Part shown: positions 23,727 through 31,893 of the stretch, piece after piece
Numbering within the stretch: the first letter of the stretch is position 1
How the letters are laid out: the number at the start of each line of letters is the position of its first letter
NCBI RefSeq assembly: GCF_016584665.1
Contig: NZ_BBJB01000032.1
Span: forward strand, 1-34,410
Origin: Pseudanabaena sp. lw0831
Lineage (GTDB): Bacteria; Cyanobacteriota; Cyanobacteriia; Pseudanabaenales; Pseudanabaenaceae
DNA: 34,410 nucleotides
Direction of reading: 5' to 3'
Position numbers and translations under genes: made by a program
The notes under the pieces: model-generated
Database searches by the model: none
Seen by the model: only the letters and a program-made list of their open reading frames with translations
Told to the model about the DNA's origin: nothing

Positions 23727-25916
23727 CTAATTAGATTGTTTTAATGGAATCTCAATCGTAAATTCTGTACCTTTATTAACTTCCGAAGTAAAAGATAACT
23801 TACCACCATGATTTTCGGTAATAATTTGGTAGGCGATCGATAGCCCTAAGCCTGTACCTTTACCCACTGGTTTGGTGGTGAAAAACAGATCAAACAGGCG
23901 ATTGCGTAACTCGTCAGGAATTCCGTTGCCATTGTCAGAAATTTTAATGACCAAGCGATCGCTATTTTGAGGATCTGCAAGAATCTCGGTCTGGATCAAA
24001 ATTTTGGAAACTTTTCCATCTTGCCTATTCCATTGCGGTTTATCATTCACAATCTGCCAAGTTCCCTTTGCTTGAGCATCTTCTTCAAGAGCATCGATCG
24101 CATTAGTCAGTAGATTCATAAATACTTGATTTAGCTGCCCCGCATAGCATTCAACGTCAGGAAACTGCGCATAATTTTTTTCAATCTTAATCTCAGGACG
24201 ATGAGGAGTCGCCTTCAGACGACTTTGCAAAATCATCAAAGTGCTATCAATTCCCTCATGGATATCAACAGATTTACATCCTTCTTCATCACTGCGAGAA
24301 AATTTATTTAGTGATTGCACAATCTTTTGAATTCGTTCTGCACCAATCCGAATTGAACCGATCAACTTCACAAAGTCATCAGCCATAAAATCAATATCAA
24401 TCTCTTCTAGCTTTACCTGTACCGCCTCGACAGGCTCTGGATAATGAGCACGATAAATTTCGACAAGACTTAATAACTCAGATGTATAGGTATCTGCATA
24501 GGAGAGATTCCCATAAATGAAATTCACAGGATTGTTGATTTCATGGGCTATTCCTGCCACTAGCTGACCCAGACCAGACATTTTTTCGGCTTGAATCAAT
24601 TGCGATTGTGTACTTTTTAACTCTTGCAAGGCATGTTCTAGCTTTTCGGCTTGCAGTCGATATTTTTCTTCGGAAGCACGGACTAGAGCCTCGGCAGCCA
24701 GACGTTCAGTAATGTCGCGCAAACTCCAAACTCGCCCTGCGCAACTATCCAAAACGTTTTGTGGTTGCGAATAGCATTCTAGGGTTCTACCATCATCTAA
24801 CTCGACAATCTCAAAGCTATTCTGGTCACTTTCTAGTCCTTTGCCAAATTGATGCAAATATTGAGATGAGCTAATCCGCTTAGACACATACTTAAGGATA
24901 TATGAGTCGTCATTAGATCTAAAAATGCGATCGGGAATCTGCCAAAGATCGACAAATTTTTGATTGCAAATAATAATATTGCCGTTCGCATCTAGCACCA
25001 AAATACCATCAGCCGTTGCCTCAAGAGTCGCACCGAGCGCCGCAAAGCTTTTGTTGATTTCTGCTTCAGCAGCTTTGCGATCGCGGATATTTGTACAAAT
25101 ATAAATTATGCCAATCACCTCACCAGATGGGCTTTTGACAGGATTTACCTTTAAGGAAATAGGAATATGCTGACGATCGCGATCGCACATTTCTATTTCA
25201 CTTGTCCAAGTGCCGCCATGCATCACAGCTGTATGAATTACTTGAGCAGTTTGCTCATCAGTAAATAAAGGTCGTAAATTTGTCGATTTCTGTAAAGCCG
25301 ACAAATTATAGGCAAATAGATCGCTAAAGGCAAGATTGATATAAATTGGTTGCCCTACCTTATCAGTAATGCAAATCGCATCATTGGCACTTTCTAGCGC
25401 TGTGCCAATTTTAGTAAAAGCATCTTCAAGATACTGCCGTTCAGCAATTTCTTCGGCTAATTGATACTTTAGCAATGCAGTTTGAGGCTCAGCTAAAGCA
25501 TGGCTAGCGACAATAATCCCACCTGCCGAGCCATCATCGTTATACCAAGGCTGGACATCCCATTGAAAATTACTAGCCGATTCTCCGCGAATTGCAATCT
25601 CAATTTCCGCCGTGTAATGCATCTGTCCACCACTTAAGCATCGCTCTAATCCATGTCTATGGGCGATCGCTTTTGGTAGTGATTCATAGAGACTTGTGCC
25701 AATCAGCTTAAGGCGAGGAATACCCAGCATTTTGACCCAAGGCTGACTAACTAATATGTAATGTAGATTGCGATCAAACATCGCGATCGGGACTGGACAA
25801 AATTCAACGAACCACCGAAGATACTTCTCTGCGTGGTTTGCGCGGTTTAAAACTGATCTCCACTGGGCTTTTGGGTTGGCTTTTGCCATCCGAACCTGAC
25901 TTGTTTTTGAATACAT
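23727..25916 (-). CDS. PAS-domain sensor histidine kinase (soluble)
   Basis: The 729-residue kinase has no membrane helix. Three PAS domains follow one another (about 30-145, 165-280 and 290-405), the second and third ending in the PAC patterns [12 protein letters not shown] and [13 protein letters not shown] coiled coil leads to an H-box [12 protein letters not shown] (H458), then an HATPase with N-box ([10 protein letters not shown]), DNGNGIP and GTGLGLSI. This is the cyanobacterial class of kinase with a long HisKA insertion. No receiver domain is attached and no response regulator is adjacent, so its partner is unknown. The ATG at 25916 gives [11 protein letters not shown]10 (25889) is an alternative. 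A 135-bp palindromic element lies 88 bp upstream. Confidence 0.92.
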   Translation of the reverse strand: MYSKTSQVRMAKANPKAQWRSVLNRANHAEKYLRWFVEFCPVPIAMFDRNLHYILVSQPWVKMLGIPRLKLIGTSLYESLPKAIAHRHGLERCLSGGQMHYTAEIEIAIRGESASNFQWDVQPWYNDDGSAGGIIVASHALAEPQTALLKYQLAEEIAERQYLEDAFTKIGTALESANDAICITDKVGQPIYINLAFSDLFAYNLSALQKSTNLRPLFTDEQTAQVIHTAVMHGGTWTSEIEMCDRDRQHIPISLKVNPVKSPSGEVIGIIYICTNIRDRKAAEAEINKSFAALGATLEATADGILVLDANGNIIICNQKFVDLWQIPDRIFRSNDDSYILKYVSKRISSSQYLHQFGKGLESDQNSFEIVELDDGRTLECYSQPQNVLDSCAGRVWSLRDITERLAAEALVRASEEKYRLQAEKLEHALQELKSTQSQLIQAEKMSGLGQLVAGIAHEINNPVNFIYGNLSYADTYTSELLSLVEIYRAHYPEPVEAVQVKLEEIDIDFMADDFVKLIGSIRIGAERIQKIVQSLNKFSRSDEEGCKSVDIHEGIDSTLMILQSRLKATPHRPEIKIEKNYAQFPDVECYAGQLNQVFMNLLTNAIDALEEDAQAKGTWQIVNDKPQWNRQDGKVSKILIQTEILADPQNSDRLVIKISDNGNGIPDELRNRLFDLFFTTKPVGKGTGLGLSIAYQIITENHGGKLSFTSEVNKGTEFTIEIPLKQSN

Positions 25917-25994
25917 TAATACTTGACCTTAAAATTGTAGCGGGTCGCATATTTTTAGAGTGTGTTATCTGAACCATAAGCAGTAATTTTCGAT

Positions 25995-26003
25995 CCAAAA
26001 TAT
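25995..26003 (+). repeat. Target duplication, left copy (imperfect)
   Basis: CCAAAATAT directly outside the left end of element copy B. It matches CCAAAAGAT at 26139-26147 in 8 of 9 positions. Confidence 0.5.
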
Positions 26004-26138
26004 CAGCCATTCTCATTTTAAAAATTGGGTTTAATGAAATCCCGCTGTTGGCGGACTTTCATCAAACCCAATTTTGAAGGTTTCTGTGCCGTAGGTGCAG
26101 AAACCTTCAAAATTGGGTTTATATAATGAGAATTTTTA
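26004..26138. mobile_element. 135-bp MITE-like palindromic element (copy B)
   Basis: The ends CAGCCATTCTCATT (left) and AATGAGAATTTTTA (right) match those of copy A at 9351-9481. A 9-bp repeat with one mismatch flanks it. Inside, the word AAAATTGGGTTT occurs as sense (26021-26032), antisense (26064-26075) and sense (26109-26120). Between the words stand two hairpins: GAAATCCCGC/GCGGACTTTC (26036-26060) and GAAGGTTTCTGTGCC with its near complement (26076-26108, loop gta). The architecture equals that of copy A in reverse orientation, although the word sequence differs. It lies upstream of the PAS kinase gene. Confidence 0.72.
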
Positions 26139-26147
26139 CCAAAAGAT
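26139..26147 (+). repeat. Target duplication, right copy (imperfect)
   Basis: CCAAAAGAT directly outside the right end of element copy B. Its last seven bases form the start of the next hairpin. Confidence 0.5.
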
Positions 26148-26181
26148 AGAATGCGTGGATTAGCAGCGCATTCTATCTTTT
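26141..26181. repeat. Perfect inverted repeat, 15-bp arms
   Basis: AAAAGATAGAATGCG (26141-26155) pairs perfectly with CGCATTCTATCTTTT (26167-26181) around an 11-nt loop. It is non-coding and lies in the 438-bp gap between the divergent PAS kinase and TIGR02652 genes. Confidence 0.8.
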
Positions 26182-26224
26182 AGATTTCAGTAAAGCTACA
26201 TGGGCATCGCCATCTGACTCTAGA

Positions 26225-26269
26225 CCAAAAGACGAGGGGCGGAGCAAAGCGCCGCCTCTCATCTTTTGG
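26225..26269. repeat. Interspersed palindrome in divergent gap
   Basis: CCAAAAGACGAGGGGCGG (26225-26242) and CCGCCTCTCATCTTTTGG (26252-26269) pair at 16 of 18 positions, both exceptions allowing G-U pairs. It is the third palindrome in this gap. The rest of the gap (about 26270-26354) shows nothing firm beyond AT-rich sequence before the next start. Confidence 0.7.
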
Positions 26270-26354
26270 ATTTTATGACATGATCCAATTGGCAACGACA
26301 ATAGTATGAGCATGTTAAGATCGACCATAAGAATCTGCTATATTTTTATAAGTC

Positions 26355-26852
26355 ATGAGGACAGTCACCTCGGTGCAGCAATATCCGATTTTTGGTTCTG
26401 AAATTAAATGTCCTCATTGTCGTCAAATTATTTCGGCTCTAATTTTGACTGACACATATCTTTGTCCCAGACATGGAGCCTTTGAAGTTCAGCCAAATTG
26501 CAAAGATTTAGTGCATCTCCAATCCGATCGCCAATGGCGACTATGGGACGATGAATGGTATCGACAACATACCCATCCTGATGGTATTCGTTTTGAAATT
26601 CATGAAAGTATAGATCGTCTTTATACCCAAGGTTATCGAGCAATCAAGGTGACTATTGCACATCGCTACATTGGGCTAGTTGATCCTTATCTGGAAAATA
26701 CGTCCATAGTTTCTAACGCCCAAAGTTTGTACGGCTTAACCGTAGAATTTAGCCCCCCAGAAGAACAAGAGCCACGCTGGGGGATTATTAACTTTGAACT
26801 AGAAAAGGAATTAGGAGTACCCAAAGGGTATCCATATTTTCGTTCTTTCTAG
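26355..26852 (+). CDS. TIGR02652-family protein with zinc-ribbon-like N-terminus
   Basis: The 165-residue protein is conserved in cyanobacteria (TIGR02652, function unknown). The N-terminal CPHCRQII and LCPRHGAFE segments form a likely zinc-binding Cys4/His ribbon. The middle contains the very conserved stretch EWYRQHTHPDGIRFEIHE, and the C-terminus ends PKGYPYFRSF. Length and ends match family members as I remember them. The ATG at 26355 (MRTVTSVQQYPIFG) is the only good start. The gene stands alone, divergent from the PAS kinase and convergent with the glycosyltransferase operon. Confidence 0.85.
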   Translation: MRTVTSVQQYPIFGSEIKCPHCRQIISALILTDTYLCPRHGAFEVQPNCKDLVHLQSDRQWRLWDDEWYRQHTHPDGIRFEIHESIDRLYTQGYRAIKVTIAHRYIGLVDPYLENTSIVSNAQSLYGLTVEFSPPEEQEPRWGIINFELEKELGVPKGYPYFRSF

Positions 26853-26861
26853 GATTAGAGC

Positions 26862-26958
26862 GCAAAGCTCTCATACAAACCCGAACCAGTAAATTTTTTC
26901 AAAGTGCTGCTTCGCAACACTTTGAAAAAATTTACTGGGGTTTGTTTGAGAGCTTTGC
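26862..26958. repeat. Compound nested palindrome at convergent gene ends
   Basis: The outer arms GCAAAGCTCTC (26862-26872) and GAGAGCTTTGC (26948-26958) enclose AAACCC/GGGTTT and a 25-bp inner hairpin (26886-26910 with 26914-26938, loop ttc, one mismatch). Almost all 97 bp are self-complementary. The right part forms the 3' end of the glycosyltransferase gene, including its TAA stop at 26932. It may terminate both convergent transcripts. Confidence 0.85.
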
Positions 26959-27873
26959 ACTGTAAGTTTGCCAGCCTTGCCAGCGCCCACGCCAACAAGC
27001 CCATAACTTTTGTCGCGCCAAATCCTCATCTTTTGGCAAAAATCTCAGCCACTGTAATAGACCAAAAGCGTCTGATGTCCCGATCGCGATCGCCCAAATC
27101 ACAAACACCAATCTCCGTAAAGGCGAAAAATAGCCCAATATCGCCACCGTCTCATTATGCACTTCATTGATCGAAGCTTGAATATTAAAAGAATTGCGCT
27201 GATCCTCATCAAAACGCTGAGCAGGAAAGTGATCCACCGCAATTTGCGGATCGTAAATTAATTTCCATCCCTGTTTCTTTAAAGCCAAAGAGAAGCCCAC
27301 CTCAAAATGTACCTGTGCGCCCGATCCCCGCATTCTTTGATCGAAGCGTAAATCAGCGATCGCCTTACGCCGAAAACTCATATTTACGCCCTTGAGCATA
27401 TCCACTTCGCGACCTTCGCCGATGCCAATATGATGATTGCCTGTCATGCGTCCAAACCACTGCAATTTGCCAACCACAGGCTGACAAGCCTCTTCTAATT
27501 TCGTACCGAGATACACCCAATCACGCCCACCAACTCCACCAACTTTCTCATCTGCCAAATAGTAGGCTTCTATTCTCTTCAACCAGTCAGGATGCGGCGC
27601 AGCATCATCATCGGTAAAGGCAACAATGTCACCTGTGGCTGACTCAAGACCAATATTCATCGCGGCAATTACTCCCACAGCGGTTACTGTTGCAGTATGC
27701 AAAGGCAAAATTCCACGATCAAAAGTTTCTAAAAACTGCCAAGTTTCACGATCAGTATCACGAACAATCACCCAAAGTTCATCCATAAGGTGAATTTGCT
27801 GTTTGAGCGCTGTCAAGCAACGAGTTAAGTCTAACGGACGCTGATAAGTCGGGACAATCACAGAGATCTTCAT
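26932..27873 (-). CDS. Family 2 glycosyltransferase
   Basis: This 313-residue GT-A enzyme begins MKISVIVPTYQRPLDLTRCL. It carries the metal-binding FTDDDAAPHPDWL motif (about 88-100), a GGVGGRDW segment and GVNMSFRR, all typical of GT2 enzymes that transfer sugars during exopolysaccharide synthesis. A C-terminal hydrophobic stretch (LRRLVFVIWAIAIGTSDAFG) may associate with the membrane. The last residues (KLSNKPQ) and the stop are encoded inside the nested palindrome, so the native C-terminus was probably altered. It starts 5 bp after the stop of the preceding GT4 gene and is the last gene of the polysaccharide operon. Donor and acceptor sugars are unknown. Confidence 0.9.
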   Translation of the reverse strand: MKISVIVPTYQRPLDLTRCLTALKQQIHLMDELWVIVRDTDRETWQFLETFDRGILPLHTATVTAVGVIAAMNIGLESATGDIVAFTDDDAAPHPDWLKRIEAYYLADEKVGGVGGRDWVYLGTKLEEACQPVVGKLQWFGRMTGNHHIGIGEGREVDMLKGVNMSFRRKAIADLRFDQRMRGSGAQVHFEVGFSLALKKQGWKLIYDPQIAVDHFPAQRFDEDQRNSFNIQASINEVHNETVAILGYFSPLRRLVFVIWAIAIGTSDAFGLLQWLRFLPKDEDLARQKLWACWRGRWQGWQTYSAKLSNKPQ

Positions 27874-27878
27874 TGTTT

Positions 27879-28991
27879 TTAGTTTCCTTTAATCTCCAAT
27901 AGCTCATGCACAAAATTAGCAAATCGATCACTGATCGCATCATAGTCAAAATATGTCTTAGCAATCTCAGGAGCAATTTTTGCCTTGCTCTCAATATCTT
28001 GCCATTGTAAATTGTCTAGCCATCGCGCACAACGGACATGAAACTCCTTACTTGCAGGATGATACGCAGGCAAAGCCCAGCCTGCGGCAGATGCATAATC
28101 ATAAAACCCAGGAATAGGACTCATGGCAACAGGTACACCACAAGCTAAATATTCAGGAAGTTTTGTGGTCAACCGAAAGCTTCCTAATTCATCAAGGGTT
28201 TGCGTCACAAAACCAACATTCATGACATTCATCGCCTCCACAACTTCTATTGGAAGCAATCTTCCTGTAAATATGACCCGCGATCGCAAAGATTCGGGAA
28301 CCAAAGACTGAAGACGCTCTTTAGCACTTCCATCTCCAACAATTAAAACTGTAATATCAGAACGTTGTACTAATTTCAAAGCCTCAATCAATTCGTATCC
28401 ATAGCTGTATGATTGGCGATTATTCCACAGCAAACTACCTACTACACCACAAACTAAATGATTCTCAGGAATACCATACTTTTGTCGGAAGCTAAGGCGT
28501 TCAGCAATAGATTTGGGCTGAAATAGATTGAAATCTGCTCCCCCTTCGATGGTAAGTGCTCGCTTTGCGCCTAGCTTGATTGCGGCTCCTGTCAGATAGG
28601 GAGTCCAGCCTAAAAAAGCCGTACAATTCTTATAAAGCGATCGCTCATATATTTCCATCATATTACCGATCACCAATCCTTTCGTTACTCGAAAGAAGCC
28701 CCCTATCGGATCGCCAGTAGATATGACATAAGGCTGTTGCCAAGATTTTGCCGCCCTGATTAGATTTATGCCGCCAGCAATACCTGAACCTTCTTGGTAG
28801 ATCAAATCCCATTTAGATGAAGAAACTATCTGCCAAATTTCTCGACTAGCAGCAATTTTACCGACCTTCAAATTTAAATCATGATAGGTAACCTCGGCTT
28901 GCAATTTCGAGCCAAGACTTCGCGATCGCCTCGAATCAAGGCTACCCTCTCCACCAGTATTCAGACACAAAACTTTGGGGACTTTTGACAT
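27879..28991 (-). CDS. Family 4-type glycosyltransferase
   Basis: From the ATG at 28991 (MSKVPKVLCLNTGGEGSLDS) the product has 370 residues; the open frame extends to 29069 through a palindrome and is less likely there. It is a GT-B enzyme with a glycine-rich N-terminal loop, a LIVGDGSAKERLQSL segment and the C-terminal donor-binding region FRLTTKLPEYLACGVPVAMS. The usual E-x7-E is only partly conserved (KLPEYLACG), so the retaining GT4 assignment is by overall pattern. It lies third in the leftward operon, after a 158-bp gap and 5 bp before the GT2 gene. Confidence 0.85.
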   Translation of the reverse strand: MSKVPKVLCLNTGGEGSLDSRRSRSLGSKLQAEVTYHDLNLKVGKIAASREIWQIVSSSKWDLIYQEGSGIAGGINLIRAAKSWQQPYVISTGDPIGGFFRVTKGLVIGNMMEIYERSLYKNCTAFLGWTPYLTGAAIKLGAKRALTIEGGADFNLFQPKSIAERLSFRQKYGIPENHLVCGVVGSLLWNNRQSYSYGYELIEALKLVQRSDITVLIVGDGSAKERLQSLVPESLRSRVIFTGRLLPIEVVEAMNVMNVGFVTQTLDELGSFRLTTKLPEYLACGVPVAMSPIPGFYDYASAAGWALPAYHPASKEFHVRCARWLDNLQWQDIESKAKIAPEIAKTYFDYDAISDRFANFVHELLEIKGN

Positions 28992-29040
28992 TGGCTTTGC
29001 TCTTACTATTTGCTCTCTAGGATTCTGCGATTTAATACAG

Positions 29041-29088
29041 AACCAATTTTTGTAACTTGGCAAAACCATGCTAAAAAAATTGGTTTTG
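29041..29088. repeat. Imperfect palindrome upstream of the GT4 gene
   Basis: AACCAATTTTT (29041-29051) pairs with AAAAATTGGTT (29075-29085). Alternatively CAAAACC (29061-29067) pairs with GGTTTTG (29082-29088), so the 3' arm has two possible partners. It lies in the 158-bp gap between two glycosyltransferase genes and could act as an attenuator. Confidence 0.5.
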
Positions 29089-29149
29089 CACTCTATTTTT
29101 CATAACAAAGTGTTGATGGACTTTTAGATGATATCAAGGCATATCTATC

Positions 29150-30289
29150 TTAAACCTTGGGGTTAGCAAATCTTTCAAATAGATCGAGATAAGTTTTAGC
29201 CTTACTTATCCAACTATGCTGTTCGGCGATCGCCCTCGCTGCCTTGCCCATTTGCATCCTGAGATCAAAATTAGTAGTTAAAGTAATCAGCGCATTTGTC
29301 AAGGCTAAAACATCTTCCGAATCAGGTAAAACTATCCCACATTCTGGAGTGATGATAGCTGCAACACCTGAAACCGCTGTAGTAATTACAGGCAGACCAG
29401 ATGCCATAGCTTCGCTCACCACCATTCCAAACGGCTCATAGCGCGATGGAAACACAAAAAAATCAACAGCCTGCATGATTTTGGCAATATCAGAGCGGTA
29501 ACCTAAAAAATGCACCCGTTCTGCTAAGCCCATCTGCTTAGCTAATTGTGGATAAGAACTTTTTTCAATACTTCCCACTACAGCTAAATGTAAGCTAGGA
29601 ACATTCACTAAAGCCTTCAGTACCGTGTCTAAATTTTTGCGATTTGTTCTAAATTCACCGACAAACAGTGCTAGATCGACTTTTTCGGGTAGTCCAAATC
29701 GTTGACGGTTTTGATAAGCAGGAGAAGTCGGGAAAAACTCATCAACATCGACCCCATTGGCAATAACCTGAATTTTAGCTTCGTCAATTCCAATGCCTAT
29801 TAGTTCATTTTTAATTGTTTCTGATACTGCAATTAGCATCTTTGTTTTTTGAAAAGCAAATTTCTCCCAATAGGCATTGAGGGCGGTGTACATCCACTGA
29901 TAAACACCATATAAATTTCTATTCATCCGTAACGTATGAAATGGAGAGTTTAGCCAAGCACTATGCACAAAATGTACAACATTAATATCTGTCGCTCTCG
30001 AAGTTACAGCTCCACAGGAGATGATTAAATCATATTCATGTTCATTTTTTTGGAGCCAGCGATCGCTATTACGAGTAAACTTAAAACCACGCATTAACTC
30101 AGTTGGGATCTTTTCTACAGCAAAATAAACACAGCTAACTAGTTTGTTTTGGGCGATCTCAGTAGCCACATGTCTAACTACTAGGGTGATTTGATGATTT
30201 CTGGCGATCGCTTGATTCACGATTTCATAATTAACTCTTGCTTGACCATCACCTTTTTTTACATTAGAAGTAATAATACATATTTTCAT
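29150..30289 (-). CDS. Family 4 glycosyltransferase
   Basis: The 379-residue retaining GT-B enzyme starts MKICIITSNVKKGDGQARVN. It has the typical central VIANGVDVDEFFP and LFVGEFRTNRKNLDTVLKAL segments, and the donor-site motif YEPFGMVVSEAMASGLPV with a complete E-x7-E. Length and layout are normal. The ATG at 30289 lies 8 bp after the stop of the membrane polymerase/ligase-like gene, so the genes are co-transcribed. It probably adds a sugar to a lipid-linked polysaccharide repeat on the cytoplasmic side of the membrane; the sugar cannot be inferred. Confidence 0.93.
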   Translation of the reverse strand: MKICIITSNVKKGDGQARVNYEIVNQAIARNHQITLVVRHVATEIAQNKLVSCVYFAVEKIPTELMRGFKFTRNSDRWLQKNEHEYDLIISCGAVTSRATDINVVHFVHSAWLNSPFHTLRMNRNLYGVYQWMYTALNAYWEKFAFQKTKMLIAVSETIKNELIGIGIDEAKIQVIANGVDVDEFFPTSPAYQNRQRFGLPEKVDLALFVGEFRTNRKNLDTVLKALVNVPSLHLAVVGSIEKSSYPQLAKQMGLAERVHFLGYRSDIAKIMQAVDFFVFPSRYEPFGMVVSEAMASGLPVITTAVSGVAAIITPECGIVLPDSEDVLALTNALITLTTNFDLRMQMGKAARAIAEQHSWISKAKTYLDLFERFANPKV

Positions 30290-30297
30290 AGGAAGAA

Positions 30298-31755
30298 CTA
30301 ACTAATCGGTAGCTTATCCCTAGACTTTAGCATCAAAAATTGGTGTAAATGATAATCTCGATAATAATGTATTCCCGCTAAACCTAGTCCCAAAAATCCC
30401 CACATCAGCATTCCATGCGCCCCTTTAATGGTTATGCTAGACAGCAAAAATATAAAAGATTTAATCAATATGCCCCGAATAACAGGAATCATTAAATCAT
30501 CATTCTTGTTAGGTTCCATTAACACTAAAAGAGTGCCAAAAATGAGGCTTCCCACGTAGGGTATCCCCCCTATCCATCCTAAGTTAACGATTACAATAAG
30601 TGCGCTATCTCCCTCAAGAGCGCCAAGACCATCACCCAGAAAATTAGTTGTAATATTTTCTAAGATAGCTGCATATGTACCCTGACGAGCTTGACCACTG
30701 CCATCATTTTGTAAGTTAGTTAGTGTTTCTAACCGACTAAAAATTACAGTTGAGAATGGTTCCATATTGATTAATGGAATCAAAATTATTGCCATAATCA
30801 CCACAGCAGCTAGCAACCTAAACTTTTGCTTTGGAGTTAGAGAAGTCAATAAAGATAGCATTGCTAATATCCATCCAATCCAAGCAACTCGTACTAGGGT
30901 CAGCAATAGGCTAAATGCGGTAAAACCTGCCGCAGGTATCACTAACGCACCTCGGCTACTGAGCAATATTAATAGACATGTTACTATGTAGTCTGCAAAG
31001 GGACCTTGAGAGTTCATCGTACTCCAAATCCTCATCCCAAAAGGAACTGGGCTACCACCACTACTAGTCATTCCCGAACCAATCATCCATAGCCGATCCC
31101 ATTCAGGAGCAATCATAAACTGATAGACTCCATATACTCCCATAACTAGTCCTCCCCACAGGAAAACTCGCTTTATATTCTCGGCGTACATGGGATATCG
31201 TTGCCAATTGATTGCCAGATGATAACCAAACAGTAAAGGAGCAATCCATTCCAATAGAGAAATGGTTGACGGTAAGAAGCCACGGTAAACCATGCCAATG
31301 AAATAGCTGTAAAGAACAGCACTGATAGCCAAAATAAAGATCGAAGAATATTTATCTCGGGTTTTAAATAGCTTGAGATGGATTGTATGGGCGCAAATTA
31401 TACATGCTATAAATGGAGCTAGCATAATATAGCTGCTTTTTGGATCAGTAAATGCACCTATCCTCCAGTCGCTAATTCGACGTATAAATGGAGTGATAAA
31501 AAATAGCCACCACACAAATCCGTTATAAAGGATAGGATAACGAAAGTACAGTAGCCAACCAACGATCAATGCTCCCAAAGGAAACAAAAAATTAAGGATT
31601 CTTGAGCCAAATCCTCCAAGGGCAATCATTAAAACCGTTAAAAGACAAAAAGCTAAGATGCTTATCCATGCACCTGCTGGCTGGAATAGTTGATTGAATA
31701 TTTTTGTCTGAGGCTGAAATGTTTTGGCTTCGGATTGCTTCACAAGTCTATTCAC
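30298..31755 (-). CDS. O-antigen ligase/polymerase-like membrane protein
   Basis: The 485-residue protein has about eleven membrane helices beginning near residue 30, with a large non-cytoplasmic loop in the C-terminal half (about 345-400; FSRLETLTNLQNDGSGQARQ). The loop placement and the RVAWIGWILA helix fit the O-antigen ligase/Wzy superfamily, which polymerises or transfers lipid-linked glycans at the outer face of the membrane. The ATG at 31755 (MNRLVKQSEAKTF) gives a cytoplasmic N-terminus. It is the first gene of the four-gene leftward operon with three glycosyltransferases. Polymerase and ligase cannot be told apart from sequence. Confidence 0.85.
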   Translation of the reverse strand: MNRLVKQSEAKTFQPQTKIFNQLFQPAGAWISILAFCLLTVLMIALGGFGSRILNFLFPLGALIVGWLLYFRYPILYNGFVWWLFFITPFIRRISDWRIGAFTDPKSSYIMLAPFIACIICAHTIHLKLFKTRDKYSSIFILAISAVLYSYFIGMVYRGFLPSTISLLEWIAPLLFGYHLAINWQRYPMYAENIKRVFLWGGLVMGVYGVYQFMIAPEWDRLWMIGSGMTSSGGSPVPFGMRIWSTMNSQGPFADYIVTCLLILLSSRGALVIPAAGFTAFSLLLTLVRVAWIGWILAMLSLLTSLTPKQKFRLLAAVVIMAIILIPLINMEPFSTVIFSRLETLTNLQNDGSGQARQGTYAAILENITTNFLGDGLGALEGDSALIVIVNLGWIGGIPYVGSLIFGTLLVLMEPNKNDDLMIPVIRGILIKSFIFLLSSITIKGAHGMLMWGFLGLGLAGIHYYRDYHLHQFLMLKSRDKLPIS

Positions 31756-31818
31756 TTTCGTTGAGTTAACTTTTTGTTGCTTGGGCTAAGTATAGCTCAG
31801 TAGTCAATTGAGGATTAA

Positions 31819-31885
31819 AAGCCCAAAACCGTAAAAGCATTGGCTTAGAAGCATCGTGAGCCAATGCTTTTGCGGTTTTGGGCTT
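31819..31885 (-). terminator. Long palindrome after the SagB-like gene
   Basis: Arms at 31819-31845 and 31859-31885 (27 bp, one mismatch) begin AAGCCCAAAACCG. It directly follows the SagB-like stop and precedes the polysaccharide operon, so it may separate the two transcripts. It belongs to the long interspersed palindromes of this window. Confidence 0.6.
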
Positions 31886-31893
31886 ATATTCAA

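Noticed and set aside
27779-27994. 71-codon frame overlapping the GT2/GT4 junction
   Set aside because: It is a shadow of two well-supported genes on the same strand in another frame.
26932-31755. Hormogonium polysaccharide (hps) locus
   Set aside because: A ligase-like protein and glycosyltransferases occur, but no hps-specific pseudopilin or other diagnostic gene is present in the window.
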